Below are positions 52,347 through 64,000 of a DNA stretch of 64,000 bases, piece after piece (within the stretch, counting starts at the first letter, position 1; every line of letters begins with the position of its first letter). The notes under the pieces were generated by a model that saw nothing but the letters and a program-made list of their open reading frames with translations, was not told where the DNA came from and searched no databases. Source of the stretch: Roseobacter ponti (lineage in GTDB: Bacteria > Pseudomonadota > Alphaproteobacteria > Rhodobacterales > Rhodobacteraceae); contig NZ_CP048788.1 of the NCBI RefSeq assembly GCF_012932215.1, forward strand, positions 744,001-808,000, given 5' to 3'. A program made the position numbers and the translations under genes.

Positions 52347-53369
52347 ATGAACAAACAGACCGCACCAACACTTGAGGATGTCGCCCGCCTTGCCGGTGTC
52401 TCGACCGCGAGCATATCACGTGCGCTCAACGCCCCGTCAAAAGTAGCGCCGGCCACGCGGGAAAAGATCGAAAAAGCGGTTGAGGTGCTTGGCTATACGC
52501 CAAACTTCGGGGGCCGCGCGCTGGCGTCAGGGCGGGCCAACACCGTGGGGGCAGTCATCCCGTCGATGGCCAATGCGATGTTCGCAAACGGATTACAGGC
52601 CTTTCAGGATGTGCTGTCGCAGGCAAAGGTCAATCTGCTGGTGGCGACGACTGGTTTTGACCCTGAAGAAGAACTTGCGGCCATCAAGTCACTCGTGGCG
52701 CATGGCGCGGATGGTCTGATGCTGATCGGCAATGCCCGCCCTGATGCAACCTGGGATTTTCTTGATAAACGACAGGTGCCGCATGTGGTGGCCTGGGTCA
52801 GTGAGACGCGCCCCGGGCATTTGTTTGCGGGTTTCGATAATGCCGGGGCTGCTGCTGATGCCGCGCGCAGGGCACTGGCAGCGGGACATCGCCGGATTGC
52901 GATGATATGCGGGCAGACCCGGAACAACGACCGTGCCCGCGCCCGGCGTGATGGTGTTATTGCCGCGGTCGCGGCATGGGGCGATGGTGCGCGGCTTACC
53001 CATCTGATCGAAGCACCTTATATGCTCGACGAAAGCGGCGCGGCCTTTGCCACAATCATGCGGCAGCAGGAAATCCCGACTGTCGTGCTCTGTGGCAACG
53101 ACGCGCAGGCAGCAGGGGCCATGGCGCAGGCCCGTGCGATGGGGTTGTCGCTGCCCGATGATATGTCGTTTATCGGATTTGACGACATCGGTCTGGCGCG
53201 GGTGCTGCATCCGGCGCTGGCCACGGTTCGTGTCCCGCAGTTCGATATGGGGCACCGTGCTGCGGCACTCCTGCTCGACCGGATCGAAGGACGCGAGGAT
53301 TTGCAGTCGGTGGTCCTTGATACCGAATTTATGGACCGGGCATCGCTGGCACCCCCGCGGGAGGCTTGA
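52347..53369 (+). CDS. LacI-family regulator of the DHPS operon
   Basis: 340 aa. The N-terminal helix-turn-helix and hinge (LEDVARLAGVSTASISRALN, REKIEKAVEVLGYTPN) are followed by the periplasmic-binding-protein-like sensor domain (VGAVIPSMANAMFA, FAGFDNAGAAADAAR, FIGFDDIGLARVLHPALATVRVP). It is divergent from hpsN with two matched operators between them. The likely mode is repression relieved by the sulfonate or a pathway intermediate; the ligand is inferred from position only. Confidence 0.92.
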   Translation: MNKQTAPTLEDVARLAGVSTASISRALNAPSKVAPATREKIEKAVEVLGYTPNFGGRALASGRANTVGAVIPSMANAMFANGLQAFQDVLSQAKVNLLVATTGFDPEEELAAIKSLVAHGADGLMLIGNARPDATWDFLDKRQVPHVVAWVSETRPGHLFAGFDNAGAAADAARRALAAGHRRIAMICGQTRNNDRARARRDGVIAAVAAWGDGARLTHLIEAPYMLDESGAAFATIMRQQEIPTVVLCGNDAQAAGAMAQARAMGLSLPDDMSFIGFDDIGLARVLHPALATVRVPQFDMGHRAAALLLDRIEGREDLQSVVLDTEFMDRASLAPPREA

Positions 53370-53426
53370 CTTCCGGGCACACGGGCTTTCACTTGAGCGG
53401 CAGATTTCAGCGAAAGGACCCCCGAG

Positions 53427-54542
<1,116 letters not shown>

Positions 54543-54606
54543 TCTGCTTGCGGGATGATTTGGTATCCCGTCTGTGCTAGGGTCACCCCGCAGTTGGGGG
54601 ACAGCA

Positions 54607-56250
54607 ATGACAGACTTTGATCTTGGTACATACCGGCGTGACATCACAACACGTTCGGATAAAGCGAAATCCTGCTTTGATGCAGGCCTGATCTGGCTAT
54701 TTGGCTATAATCACGAAGCCGCGGCGGACCAGTTTGAAAAAGCGGTTGTGGCGGATCCCGGGTGTGGTCTCGCGCACTGGGGCGTCGCTTATGCCATCGG
54801 TCCGAATTATAACAAGCCGTGGGAATTTTTTGAGCCCGACGAGCGGGTGACGACGCTGGAGCGGGCCCATAAGGCAATCGCTGACGCCCGGGCGCTGGAG
54901 AGCAGTCTGGCACCTGTGGAAAATGCCCTGATCGCCGCACTCGCCGACCGGTTTCCGGAAGATCCGGAGGTCGAGGATTACGGCCCCTGGAACGACGCTT
55001 TTGCCGACAATATGCGCAAGGTTTACGCCGAATACGGGGATGACCTTGATGTGGCGTGTCTTTTTGCCGAGGCGCTGATGAACCGCACGCCGTGGCTCTT
55101 GTGGGATCTGCCGGCAGGCGCGCCCGCCGCAGGAGCCTCGACACTTGAAGCACAGGCCGCACTTGAAACCGCATTCGACACACTGCCCGGCGCCTGGGAT
55201 CATCCTGGCCTGCTGCATATGTATATCCACCTGATGGAGATGTCGCCGACGCCCGAAAAGGCCCTGCGGCACGGGGACCGTCTGGTCGATCTGGTGCCGG
55301 ATTCCGGCCATCTGGTGCATATGGCGACACATATCGACGTGCTGTGCGGCGAGTATCAGAACGTCATCTGGCGCAACCGTCGTGCAGCCGAGGTAGACAA
55401 AAAATATGAGGCGATGGCGGGTGGCGAGAACTTCTACACTGTTTACCGCATCCATAACGTTCACTTTGAAGCATATGGTGCGATGTTCCTCGGACAGCCG
55501 GAACGGGCTCTTGCTGCGGCTCAGGAACTGATTGAGATGCTGCCAGATCCTGTTATCCGCTTTATGCCGGATCTGTTCGAGAGCTTCTGGGGCAAGAAAA
55601 TCCACGTCATGGTGCGGTTCGGGGACTGGCAGGGCATTCTCGATGAACCGCTGCCCGACGACAAAGAGCTCTACAGCTATACCTATGCCGCGATACTGCA
55701 GTCGCGCACGATTGCGCTGGCCAATCTCGGGCGTATCGACGAGGCGCGGGCGGAACGCGATCTGGCTGAGGCGGCGATGGCCGCGGTTCAGGAAAGCCGT
55801 ATGGTGTTTAACAATACCGCCGCCGATGTGCTCGCCGTAGGGGCTGCGATGATGGAAGGGGAGCTTGCCTGTAAGTCGGGTGACGTGGAGGGGGGCCTCG
55901 ATCATCTGCGCCGCTCCGTCACGCTGGATGACGCGCTGCTTTATGACGAACCCTGGGGCTGGATGCAGCCCACGCGGCACGCACTGGGTGCGTTGCTGAT
56001 GGATGCGCAGGAGTTTGAGGAGGCGGAAGCGGTTTATCGCGCGGATCTTGGTCTTGATGAAACGCTGGCGCGGCCCTGTCAGCATCCGCGCAACGTCTGG
56101 AGCCTGCACGGCCTGCACGAGTGCCTGGTGAAACGCGGCGAACTCACAGAGGCGAAACACATCCGCCTGCAGCTTGATCCGGCGCTCGCGCGGGCCACGG
56201 TGCCGATCCGGGCGTCCTGCTATTGCCGCAGTGGCGCAAAGGCCGCCTGA
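54607..56250 (+). CDS. Tetratricopeptide-repeat protein with conserved His clusters
   Basis: I start at ATG 54607 (MTDFDLGTYRRDIT). 547 aa of TPR-like helices: FDAGLIWLFGYNHEAAADQFEKAV near the N-terminus, then AHWGVAYAIGPNYNKPW, MYIHLMEMS and HLVHMATHID in the middle, and QSRTIALANLGRIDEARAERD later; it ends ASCYCRSGAKAA. No signal or membrane segment. Such proteins occur in many proteobacteria without a clear role; the paired His stretches could bind a metal. It follows adhI in the same direction by 64 bp, so co-transcription is likely but functional linkage is unproven. Confidence 0.8.
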   Translation: MTDFDLGTYRRDITTRSDKAKSCFDAGLIWLFGYNHEAAADQFEKAVVADPGCGLAHWGVAYAIGPNYNKPWEFFEPDERVTTLERAHKAIADARALESSLAPVENALIAALADRFPEDPEVEDYGPWNDAFADNMRKVYAEYGDDLDVACLFAEALMNRTPWLLWDLPAGAPAAGASTLEAQAALETAFDTLPGAWDHPGLLHMYIHLMEMSPTPEKALRHGDRLVDLVPDSGHLVHMATHIDVLCGEYQNVIWRNRRAAEVDKKYEAMAGGENFYTVYRIHNVHFEAYGAMFLGQPERALAAAQELIEMLPDPVIRFMPDLFESFWGKKIHVMVRFGDWQGILDEPLPDDKELYSYTYAAILQSRTIALANLGRIDEARAERDLAEAAMAAVQESRMVFNNTAADVLAVGAAMMEGELACKSGDVEGGLDHLRRSVTLDDALLYDEPWGWMQPTRHALGALLMDAQEFEEAEAVYRADLGLDETLARPCQHPRNVWSLHGLHECLVKRGELTEAKHIRLQLDPALARATVPIRASCYCRSGAKAA

Positions 56251-56359
56251 CGCAGAGTTTTGTTCGGACTGCGACGTGGCGACACCTCACGCGGCGCGCC
56301 ATTGTAAGGCATAGCGCTCCAGGACAGTATAATTACAGTACCTGCGCCCGGAGATCGCG

Positions 56360-56818
56360 ATGAAGCTGACAGTGAACGGATCAGACTATGAGGCGGACGT
56401 CCCGCCGCAGATGCCGCTTCTGTGGGTGCTGCGCGACACGCTGGGGATCACCGGCCCGAAATACGGCTGCGGCATCGCACAGTGTGGCGCCTGCACCGTT
56501 TTGATGGACGGCATTGCAGTGCGCGCCTGTCAGATCGCCGCTGCCGATGTACAGGGAGACATCACTACGATTGAGGGGCTCGCGCAGGGTGATGCTCTGC
56601 ATGTCGTGCAGGATGCCTGGATTGCGCATCAGGTCGCGCAGTGCGGCTATTGTCAGGGCGGACAGATCATGCAGGCGGTTTCATTCCTCAGCCTTGTACC
56701 GGACCCGGACGATGAGGCGATCGACGCGGCCATGAGCGGTAATCTGTGCCGCTGCGGGACCTATCCACGCATCCGCGCGGCAGTAAAAACGGCGGCGCGC
56801 AGGCTGAACAGCGGATGA
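56360..56818 (+). CDS. [2Fe-2S] small subunit of a molybdenum hydroxylase (IorA-like), orphan
   Basis: 152 aa of the xanthine oxidase-type small subunit. The plant-type cluster is [14 protein letters not shown] plus a fourth Cys in VRAC. The second cluster is [10 protein letters not shown] with CRCGTYPRI. It matches isoquinoline 1-oxidoreductase/aldehyde oxidase alpha subunits. The molybdopterin large subunit that must partner it is absent; the next gene is a cytochrome c, coupled by an ATGA overlap. The electron path would run from the molybdenum centre to the clusters to the cytochrome. Confidence 0.92.
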   Translation: MKLTVNGSDYEADVPPQMPLLWVLRDTLGITGPKYGCGIAQCGACTVLMDGIAVRACQIAAADVQGDITTIEGLAQGDALHVVQDAWIAHQVAQCGYCQGGQIMQAVSFLSLVPDPDDEAIDAAMSGNLCRCGTYPRIRAAVKTAARRLNSG

Positions 56819-57393
56819 TGCGGGAAGCCTTTTTCGTGGCGCTGCTTTGCGGTCTGTCAGCGCTGCCGGTAGCCGGTGAGACGGCGCGCGGGCAGGCGCT
56901 TGAGGCCTGGGCGCGTATTTATGAAGTCGTGTCGCATCCGCGCTGCGCCAACTGTCACACCGGGCCTTCTGACCGTCCGATGTGGTCCGGCCCGTCCTAT
57001 AGAGAGACGCGTCCGCATGGCATGAACATCCGCGCCGGCGAGAGCCGCATCGGGGCGGAAACGCTGCCCTGCCGCACCTGCCATATCACAACGGAGACCG
57101 GCGGTAACGCGGCTGCGCATATGGCGCCGCAGGTGGCAGACGCATGGCGGCTTGCGCCGGTTGAGGCGCACTGGTTCGGGCAGACAAGTGCGTATATCTG
57201 CACACGTCTGCGCGATCCGGACCTGAACGGCGGGCGCACCGCCGGCGAGATTGCCGACCATCTGGGCCATGATGTGATTCTGCACTGGGCCTGGGCACCC
57301 GGCGGCGGGAGGGAACCTGCGCCCTATGATCTGGAAAGGCATATTGCCGATATCCGGATCTGGGGAGATGCCGGGCAGCCCTGTCCGGAATAA
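56815..57393 (+). CDS. Periplasmic di-haem cytochrome c partner of the [2Fe-2S] protein
   Basis: 192 aa starting at ATG 56815, overlapping the previous stop codon. A Sec signal ([16 protein letters not shown]) is followed by two haem sites, CANCH and CRTCH, about 50 residues apart, then a Trp-rich helical region. It is the usual electron acceptor of IorAB-type dehydrogenases. It converges on ureG with only 10 bp between the stop codons. Confidence 0.88.
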   Translation: MMREAFFVALLCGLSALPVAGETARGQALEAWARIYEVVSHPRCANCHTGPSDRPMWSGPSYRETRPHGMNIRAGESRIGAETLPCRTCHITTETGGNAAAHMAPQVADAWRLAPVEAHWFGQTSAYICTRLRDPDLNGGRTAGEIADHLGHDVILHWAWAPGGGREPAPYDLERHIADIRIWGDAGQPCPE

Positions 57394-57403
57394 GCTGCGG
57401 GGC

Positions 57404-58045
57404 TCAGTCCCCGGTGGTGACGAGGCCCAGACCCGAGATCGCGCGCAGCTCGCGGATCACATCATCCACGCCCTTGCCGTGTTTCAGTGCGGTAAAGACA
57501 AAAGGGCGTCCGGCACGCATGCGCGTTGCATCGTTTCGCATCACCTCCAGCGAGGCGCCGACATGCGGTGCCAGATCGGTCTTGTTGATGATCAGAATAT
57601 CCGAGCGGGTGATGGCCGGCCCGCCTTTGCGCGGGATCTCTTCACCCGCCGCCACGTCAATCACATAAAGCGTCACATCCGCCAGTTCCGGCGAAAACGT
57701 GGCGCTGAGATTGTCGCCGCCGCTCTCGATCAGGATGGCCTCGATCTCCGGATGGCGCGCCTGCATTTCAGCCACTGCGGCCAGGTTGATGGAGGCGTCT
57801 TCGCGGATCGCTGTGTGCGGGCAGCCGCCGGTCTCGACCCCGATAATCCGGTCCTGCGGCAGGATCTGCAACCGCATCAGCGCCTCGGCGTCTTCGCGGG
57901 TGTAGATATCATTGGTGATCACACCGATAGAATGCGCGCCGCTGAGCGCGCGGGCCAAAGCTGCCGTCAGCGTGGTTTTGCCCGCACCGACCGGGCCGCC
58001 GATGCCGATGCGCAAAGGGCCGTTGAGAGACATAGGGCTGGTCAT
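57404..58045 (-). CDS. ureG: Urease accessory GTPase UreG
   Basis: 213 aa. P-loop [12 protein letters not shown], the metal-binding CPH in [34 protein letters not shown], and the guanine-specificity NKTD. It drives nickel delivery to apo-urease by GTP hydrolysis. It overlaps ureF by 4 nt and is the last gene of the urease cluster. Confidence 0.97.
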   Translation of the reverse strand: MTSPMSLNGPLRIGIGGPVGAGKTTLTAALARALSGAHSIGVITNDIYTREDAEALMRLQILPQDRIIGVETGGCPHTAIREDASINLAAVAEMQARHPEIEAILIESGGDNLSATFSPELADVTLYVIDVAAGEEIPRKGGPAITRSDILIINKTDLAPHVGASLEVMRNDATRMRAGRPFVFTALKHGKGVDDVIRELRAISGLGLVTTGD

Positions 58046-58683
58046 GTGCGGAATACCTTTGAATATTGTGTTTCGTGCTGCATCGACGCGATATCGGCTG
58101 CAAAACAGGCCGATGTCAGATCGTCGGGTGTACTTTCTGCCGTGGCGTCCGCAATGGATGTAATAAGCGGCGCCAGCCGTGCCAGCAGATCCTGTCCTTC
58201 GGTCTGCCCCAGCGGCACCAGCCGTACTGCAGCCGAGATAAGATTTGCGGTAAAGGCATGCAGATACATGGCGGCAGTGAGATCCTGCGGCAGACCGCGG
58301 AGCTTTGCAGCCCGCCCGAGAGCCACCGGATAGGTCAGCGTGCCAAGCCGCGTGTCCCAGACCGCGTCCACGGTGCGCGAAAAGGCAGCACCCTGATCGC
58401 AGGTTTCGGTCAGCCTGCCGGAGGATGCGGAAAATGCCTGAGCCTGCGCGTCGATCCGGGCCACTTCCTCGTCGCCTGCGTCATACGCCACGCGCAGCAG
58501 CACCAGATCGGAGCGCCCGCAGCCATGTCGGATGATGTCCCTGAGCCACGGCTCCAGCGTTGCGACCGAGGTGATCCCGCCCGCATCAATGACCCGTTCC
58601 AGCCCGTGCGAATAGGCGAAGGCGCCGACCGGAAAGCCGGGCGAGAGCCACTGCGTCAGGGTCAGGACGGCGTCAGTGTTCAT
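58042..58683 (-). CDS. ureF: Urease accessory protein UreF
   Basis: The start is ATG 58683 ([29 protein letters not shown]), the normal UreF N-terminus; the upstream open frame lies in ureE. 213 aa, all helical, with [24 protein letters not shown]. It bridges UreG and UreD on apo-urease and gates GTP hydrolysis. It overlaps ureE by 11 nt and ureG by 4 nt. Confidence 0.95.
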   Translation of the reverse strand: MNTDAVLTLTQWLSPGFPVGAFAYSHGLERVIDAGGITSVATLEPWLRDIIRHGCGRSDLVLLRVAYDAGDEEVARIDAQAQAFSASSGRLTETCDQGAAFSRTVDAVWDTRLGTLTYPVALGRAAKLRGLPQDLTAAMYLHAFTANLISAAVRLVPLGQTEGQDLLARLAPLITSIADATAESTPDDLTSACFAADIASMQHETQYSKVFRT

Positions 58684-59149
58684 GGGTGTGATCTTCGGGA
58701 CCATGCTGGTGGCTGTGATCATGACCATGCGTGCGCCCGTGACCATAAGCGCCACCTTCGGGTGTGAAAGGTTCCGTGACCTCATGCACATGCGCGCCCA
58801 GCTTCGCGAGCATATCAGCCATCACGTGATCGCGCTGAATGAGCAGGCGGGTTTCCTCGATCTGGCAGGGCGTGTGCCGGTTGCCGATGTGCCAGGCGAT
58901 CCGGTGCAGACCGGCGCCGGTAACCTCCAGCAATGGTTCCGGAGCGGCAAGTACACCGATGAGATCACCGGCCGCCGTCTGCAGCGCATCGCCATGCGTC
59001 AGAGAGGTTGTCTTCGGCAGATCCACGAGCACCTGCGCGCCGGTCTGCGTGGTCACCACGCGCCGGCGCAGAAACCGCGCGCCATAATCGAGAGAGACAT
59101 GGTCGGTGACGGCGGCAGCACTGGAAACGACGGATTGGGCAGTTTGCAT
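58673..59149 (-). CDS. ureE: Urease nickel metallochaperone UreE
   Basis: 158 aa. The N-terminal peptide-binding domain (LDYGARFLRRRVV, TGAQVLVDLPKTTSLTHGD) and the metal-binding domain with the conserved IAWHIGNRHTPCQI are standard. The last ~24 residues are a His tail (HGHDHSHQHG and HTHEH) that stores nickel. It lies 9 bp after ureC. Confidence 0.96.
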   Translation of the reverse strand: MQTAQSVVSSAAAVTDHVSLDYGARFLRRRVVTTQTGAQVLVDLPKTTSLTHGDALQTAAGDLIGVLAAPEPLLEVTGAGLHRIAWHIGNRHTPCQIEETRLLIQRDHVMADMLAKLGAHVHEVTEPFTPEGGAYGHGRTHGHDHSHQHGPEDHTHEH

Positions 59150-59158
59150 CGCAGGGCC

Positions 59159-60868
<1,710 letters not shown>

Positions 60869-61245
60869 ATGATGTTACTCTCTGATTTTCTGGCGAAAGC
60901 TATGCAGTCTGCGCCCTTTTTGGTGCCTAAACAATTGCACGGATACGATTTGCGCTGTACACATGTAGAACCCGACCGTCAGAAACGGAAAGTTTTGTCT
61001 GGAATGGCATTCTGGCTTCAGGCCATTGGGTACACTATTTTCATGATAGCGATTTTGGGTCAGTACCGTGGCTGGTGGTGAGCGTAGTTTTGAACCGGTC
61101 TGCCGCGTAGTTGATGACCGGCCGCCTCGATAGCGCATATTCAGCGAATTGCCTTTGGCCTGACACCACGATTTTTGGTGCGTTGCGAGCCGCTGAAAGC
61201 ATGTTAGCTGGCCCCTGCGGCCTGCAGTGGCGGACTTGAAACTCA
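60869..61245. other. 377-bp segment of unknown origin between ureC and the cyclase gene
   Basis: Local GC looks lower than in the flanking genes. Several frames stay open for short runs on both strands, but none has a recognisable domain. One minus-strand frame (61041-61245) reads PKIVVSGQRQFAEYALSRRP, which looks like junk or the edge of an old mobile element. The promoter or leader of ureC must lie here if ureC is not read from the upstream genes. Confidence 0.5.
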
Positions 61246-62070
61246 TCACACCATCGCGAAAATGCGCGCAGGCCCGCCGGTGCCGCCGACGTGGTTGGGC
61301 GCGCCGACGACCAGGGTGGCGCCCGTCGCAGGCACATCCGCGAGGCCTGCGAGGTTTTCGATCCCGTAGCGCCCCGCCGGCAGCCAGGCGTAATGCGTCG
61401 CGAAATCAGGTGACGGGCCGTGATCGAGTGACAGCGTATCCACGGCCATTGCCGCGGCTGTTGTCTCTTCCAGCAGCATCTGCGTGGCTTCTACATGAAA
61501 GCCGGGGAAATGCTTCACGCCATCGGCATCATTGCCAACATAATCCTGGGCCGATGCGCTTTTCTCACCCCAGCCCGAATACATCGCGATGCATGCCTTG
61601 TCGGGAAACTCGCCATTGGCAGAGATCCAGGCGCGCAGATCATCAGGTGTGACCTGGGCATCCGCGTTCTCCGCTGCCTTTGCGGCAATATCGATTTTGC
61701 ACAGCGGTACAACCAGATCGCTGACCGGGATCTCATCAACAGAAGCCCCGTCGGCGGAGAAGTGCAGCGGCGCGTCGATATGAGTGGCTGTATGTTCGTT
61801 GATCGCAAGATTAAAGAGGTTGAAGCCGTGTTCGGCAAAACTGAACTGCTGTTCCATCGAGATGCCGGGCACGCCAAAAAATGTCGGAAAGTCGGGCGAG
61901 AGTTTGTGGGTCATATCGACGATGCCACCATGTCCTGCAGCAAGGGCTGCAGGTGCCGCGGCAACCGTGCCAAGTGCAGCAGCGGCACCGGTAGCGGCTG
62001 TTGCTCTGAAAAAATCTCGCCGGGACAGCATTCTGTCTTTCACGGCATTGATGACGCAGATATCACACAT
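61246..62070 (-). CDS. Cyclase-family metal hydrolase, Tat exported, inserted in the urease cluster
   Basis: 274 aa of the family that includes kynurenine formamidase and isatin hydrolase. A twin-arginine signal (SRRDFFRATAATGAAAALG) is followed by DMTHKLSPDFPTFFGVPG, the metal motif HTATHIDAPLH, DTLSLDHGPS and the C-terminal VVGAPNHVGGTGGPARIFAM. It opens amide or lactam rings with Zn or Mn in related enzymes. It begins 33 bp after ureB and shares its direction. The substrate is unknown. A periplasmic amidase whose product feeds ammonia or urea metabolism would suit the position, but this is a guess. Confidence 0.85.
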   Translation of the reverse strand: MCDICVINAVKDRMLSRRDFFRATAATGAAAALGTVAAAPAALAAGHGGIVDMTHKLSPDFPTFFGVPGISMEQQFSFAEHGFNLFNLAINEHTATHIDAPLHFSADGASVDEIPVSDLVVPLCKIDIAAKAAENADAQVTPDDLRAWISANGEFPDKACIAMYSGWGEKSASAQDYVGNDADGVKHFPGFHVEATQMLLEETTAAAMAVDTLSLDHGPSPDFATHYAWLPAGRYGIENLAGLADVPATGATLVVGAPNHVGGTGGPARIFAMV

Positions 62071-62103
62071 GGTCTCGTTCCTTTTGCTGGTTAAGCAGGG
62101 GCG

Positions 62104-62409
62104 TCAGAGCGCGCCCATCACTTTCTGATTAAAGCCATAGATCCGGCGCGCACCGGACACCGGGATCAGCTGCACTTCTCGGCGCTGTCCCGGCTCAAAC
62201 CGTACGGCGGTACCGGCGGCAATGTCGAGCCTCATGCCACGGGCGGCAGCGCGGTCGAACTCCAGCGCCTCATTGCTTTCGGCAAAATGATAGTGGCTGC
62301 CGATCTGCACCGGCCTGTCGCCGGTGTTGGCGACCATCAGCGTGATCGCATCGACGCCTGCGTTCAGTGTGATGTCGCCCGCAGCGGGCATGACTTCTCC
62401 TGGGATCAT
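62104..62409 (-). CDS. ureB: Urease beta subunit
   Basis: 101 aa. [56 protein letters not shown] and a terminal GFNQKVMG are the normal landmarks. A structural chain of the cytoplasmic urease. The gap to ureA is 10 bp. It is separated from ureC by the cyclase gene. Confidence 0.97.
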   Translation of the reverse strand: MIPGEVMPAAGDITLNAGVDAITLMVANTGDRPVQIGSHYHFAESNEALEFDRAAARGMRLDIAAGTAVRFEPGQRREVQLIPVSGARRIYGFNQKVMGAL

Positions 62410-62419
62410 GAGTGTCTCC

Positions 62420-62722
62420 TCAGCGGATGGGGTTGTGCACGGTCACCAGTTTGGTGCCGTCGGGAAAGGTGGCTTCGACCTGTACATCGTGGATCATCTC
62501 GGGGATGCCCTCCATGCACTGGTCTCGGGTGATCACTTCGGCGCCGGCCTCCATCATATCGGCCACGGACCGCCCGTCGCGCGCGCCCTCGACCACGGCA
62601 TCGGTGATCAGCGCAATGGCTTCCGGGTAGTTCAGCTTCACCCCCCGTTCGAGACGCCGGCGGGCGACATCGGCGGCAAGTGCGACCAGTAGTTTGTCTT
62701 TTTCGCGAGGGGTCAGCTGCAT
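62420..62722 (-). CDS. ureA: Urease gamma subunit
   Basis: 100 aa. [33 protein letters not shown], then [25 protein letters not shown] and the terminal [15 protein letters not shown], as in all UreA proteins. It starts 2 bp after the ureD stop codon. Confidence 0.98.
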   Translation of the reverse strand: MQLTPREKDKLLVALAADVARRRLERGVKLNYPEAIALITDAVVEGARDGRSVADMMEAGAEVITRDQCMEGIPEMIHDVQVEATFPDGTKLVTVHNPIR

Positions 62723-62724
62723 GT

Positions 62725-63546
62725 CTAAAGTCTCCAGCTCTGAGGCAGTGTGTTTCCGGTCAGCCGGTCAAGGCAGGGCAGCAGCGCGCGGCGCAGGGCG
62801 TAGCCATCCTCCGCCAGCAGGCGCGCCACCAGAATACCCGGACGCAGCAGGCTCACGCCGCCGGAGTCCCCGATCAGATCGCGCAGCGGATCCAGAGCGC
62901 CGTCGGCTTCGGGCGCTACCCAGACGAGGCTGGCCATGGCGCGCGCGCCTCCTGCAATTGCGGGGCGATCGAGTTGTGCGGCGATATCACCGCTCAGGGA
63001 GACCCCGTCGCGGTAAAGCGGTACGCCAGCCCGACGGATGTCGACCCGGTCGGTAAAGGAGGCATCGCGCAGTTCTTCGCCCATAGCACGCCGGCCGAAA
63101 AGCACAGGTTCAACCATCACAAACCGCGCGCCGGGCGCAAGGTCTGCCCGCAGACTGCGCTGCAGCGCGGCGCCCTCGTATAGGATGGTTTCCTGGGGCA
63201 GCCAGTGCAGGACAGATCCTTCAGCAGCCGTCAGACGCGTCTTGAGCGTCCCGGTCTGGCCGACCTGCGCGCGGTAAGCGCGTTCGGCGGCCTGTGTGGT
63301 CAGCGAAAGTCGGGCGTTTTCCCCGGCGCCGGCGTCAATGCTGAACCGATCGCCACCGGTGATGCCGCCGGCGGTGTTGATGAGCACTGCTTCGACGTGA
63401 TCTGTCAGACGCGGAAACAGGACCCTCAGCGCGCCGGACTGGCGCAGATCGCCGATATGCGAGCCGCCGTCGCGATACTTTGCGGACACCCTTACGGCCC
63501 CGATGGCGCGGGGTTGATCCAGCGGTGTCGCGATACGCATCAGCAA
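62725..63546 (-). CDS. ureD: Urease accessory protein UreD
   Basis: 273 aa. [66 protein letters not shown] and [13 protein letters not shown] are typical. It forms the nickel channel scaffold with UreF. It is the first gene of the cluster; ATG 63540 (MRIATP) is an alternative start two codons in. Confidence 0.95.
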   Translation of the reverse strand: MLMRIATPLDQPRAIGAVRVSAKYRDGGSHIGDLRQSGALRVLFPRLTDHVEAVLINTAGGITGGDRFSIDAGAGENARLSLTTQAAERAYRAQVGQTGTLKTRLTAAEGSVLHWLPQETILYEGAALQRSLRADLAPGARFVMVEPVLFGRRAMGEELRDASFTDRVDIRRAGVPLYRDGVSLSGDIAAQLDRPAIAGGARAMASLVWVAPEADGALDPLRDLIGDSGGVSLLRPGILVARLLAEDGYALRRALLPCLDRLTGNTLPQSWRL

Positions 63547-63673
63547 GCAGAGGTCTTCCGGCAGCAGGAGAGTGTCAGCTTTAACCCTCTCACGAGGATT
63601 CTCATTTGACGAGACCCATATTCAGGTTTTGCATTTCCCGGTACAAACTGCCTGCTTTTTGGGCAGATCAGCG

Positions 63674-63707
63674 CGCCGTGCTCGTGCGAAAACCTGTCGG
63701 CACGGCG
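63674..63707. promoter_or_regulatory. 8-bp inverted repeat in the ureD/MFS divergent region
   Basis: CGCCGTGC (63674-63681) and GCACGGCG (63700-63707) are separated by 18 nt, between the divergent ureD and transporter genes. A candidate regulator site, 46 bp before the MFS start. Confidence 0.4.
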
Positions 63708-63752
63708 GTATTTCCCGGTGCCATCAGGATCAATCTGTGCAAGTCTGCGGCA

Positions 63753-64000
63753 ATGATTAAAAACCTGCTGCCTATCAGCGCCCTCCTGCTTGGTTCTGCG
63801 CTCTTACTCTTTGCCGGCGGAACCAACAGTCTGATCCTGCCGGTGCGCGGGACGGCCGAAGGGTTCAGTGCATTTTCTTTAGGGCTTCTCGGAACGGGCT
63901 GGGCGATAGGCTATGTTGCGGGGTGTATTCTGACCCCTGTTCTGGTGGGCAGAGTGGGGCACATCCGCGCGTTTACCATCATGGCGGCGCTGGCTGCGGT
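63753..64000 (+). CDS. MFS transporter, N-terminal part (3' end outside window)
   Basis: ATG 63753 opens a frame that runs to the window edge (82 codons): MIKNLLPISALLLGSALLLFAGG, then SLILPVRGTAEGFS, SLGLLGTGWAIGYVAGCIL and VGRVGHIRAFTIMAALAA. The first two to three membrane helices with a loop containing GRVGHIR resemble motif A of the major facilitator superfamily. It is divergent from the urease cluster; substrate unknown. Confidence 0.8.
   Translation, partial: MIKNLLPISALLLGSALLLFAGGTNSLILPVRGTAEGFSAFSLGLLGTGWAIGYVAGCILTPVLVGRVGHIRAFTIMAALAA

Overview
This 64 kb window has high GC, dense operons and few RNA or mobile features. Its gene content (protocatechuate/4-hydroxybenzoate catabolism, an Hps-type dihydroxypropanesulfonate operon, a methanethiol oxidase, a ureDABCEFG cluster and Tat-exported oxidases) suggests a marine alphaproteobacterium of the Roseobacter group (Rhodobacterales). 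That placement is inferred from protein content, not from a marker gene.

Layout. 1-18.3 kb: the end of a type I secretion ABC ATPase, its HlyD-type adaptor, an AT-rich promoter region, and one giant gene (2269-18222, 5317 aa). The giant protein is a mosaic of carbohydrate-binding-like modules, cadherin/Ig-like domains, a malectin-like domain, a sorbosone-dehydrogenase-like beta-propeller, two DUF4114-like units and two CBM6-like domains. It is probably the secreted cargo. 18.5-31.8 kb: a minus-strand catabolic block consisting of maleylacetate reductase (frameshifted), a complete Liv-type ABC transporter, a 30-codon coupled ORF, an FAD phenol-type hydroxylase, an intradiol (hydroxyquinol-type) dioxygenase, a BKACE enzyme, pobA and pcaHG. 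A divergent LysR gene carries a palindrome over its own start codon. Both ring-cleavage branches converge on 3-oxoadipate, and BKACE could consume it. 31.8-38.1 kb: a decayed zone with a PAS-GGDEF remnant, a small lipoprotein, a multicopper oxidase, an acyltransferase and a ruined N6-adenine DNA methylase that has a stop codon right after its catalytic NPP.

38.2-47 kb: methanethiol oxidase (SBP56 family) with a membrane protein, an Mla-type lipid transport operon, a gamma-glutamyltransferase and an SGNH lipoprotein. 47-53.4 kb: a tight sulfonate operon hpsN-hpsO-hpsP-comD-comE-lldD-like, predicted to take dihydroxypropanesulfonate to sulfoacetaldehyde. It is divergent from a LacI regulator, and the promoter region holds two mirror-image 14-bp LacI-type operators. 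53.4-57.4 kb: glutathione-dependent formaldehyde dehydrogenase, a TPR protein, and an orphan [2Fe-2S] molybdo-dehydrogenase small subunit with a di-haem cytochrome c. 57.4-63.5 kb: urease genes, with a Tat-exported cyclase-family hydrolase gene and about 380 bp of unexplained DNA lying between ureB and ureC. The window ends in the start of an MFS transporter.

The least ordinary items are the giant non-RTX type I cargo with an embedded enzyme-like propeller, BKACE inside a 3-oxoadipate-forming operon, the ATGA-coupled 30-aa ORF, the complete DHPS-to-sulfoacetaldehyde operon with its double operator, and the cyclase gene splitting the urease operon.
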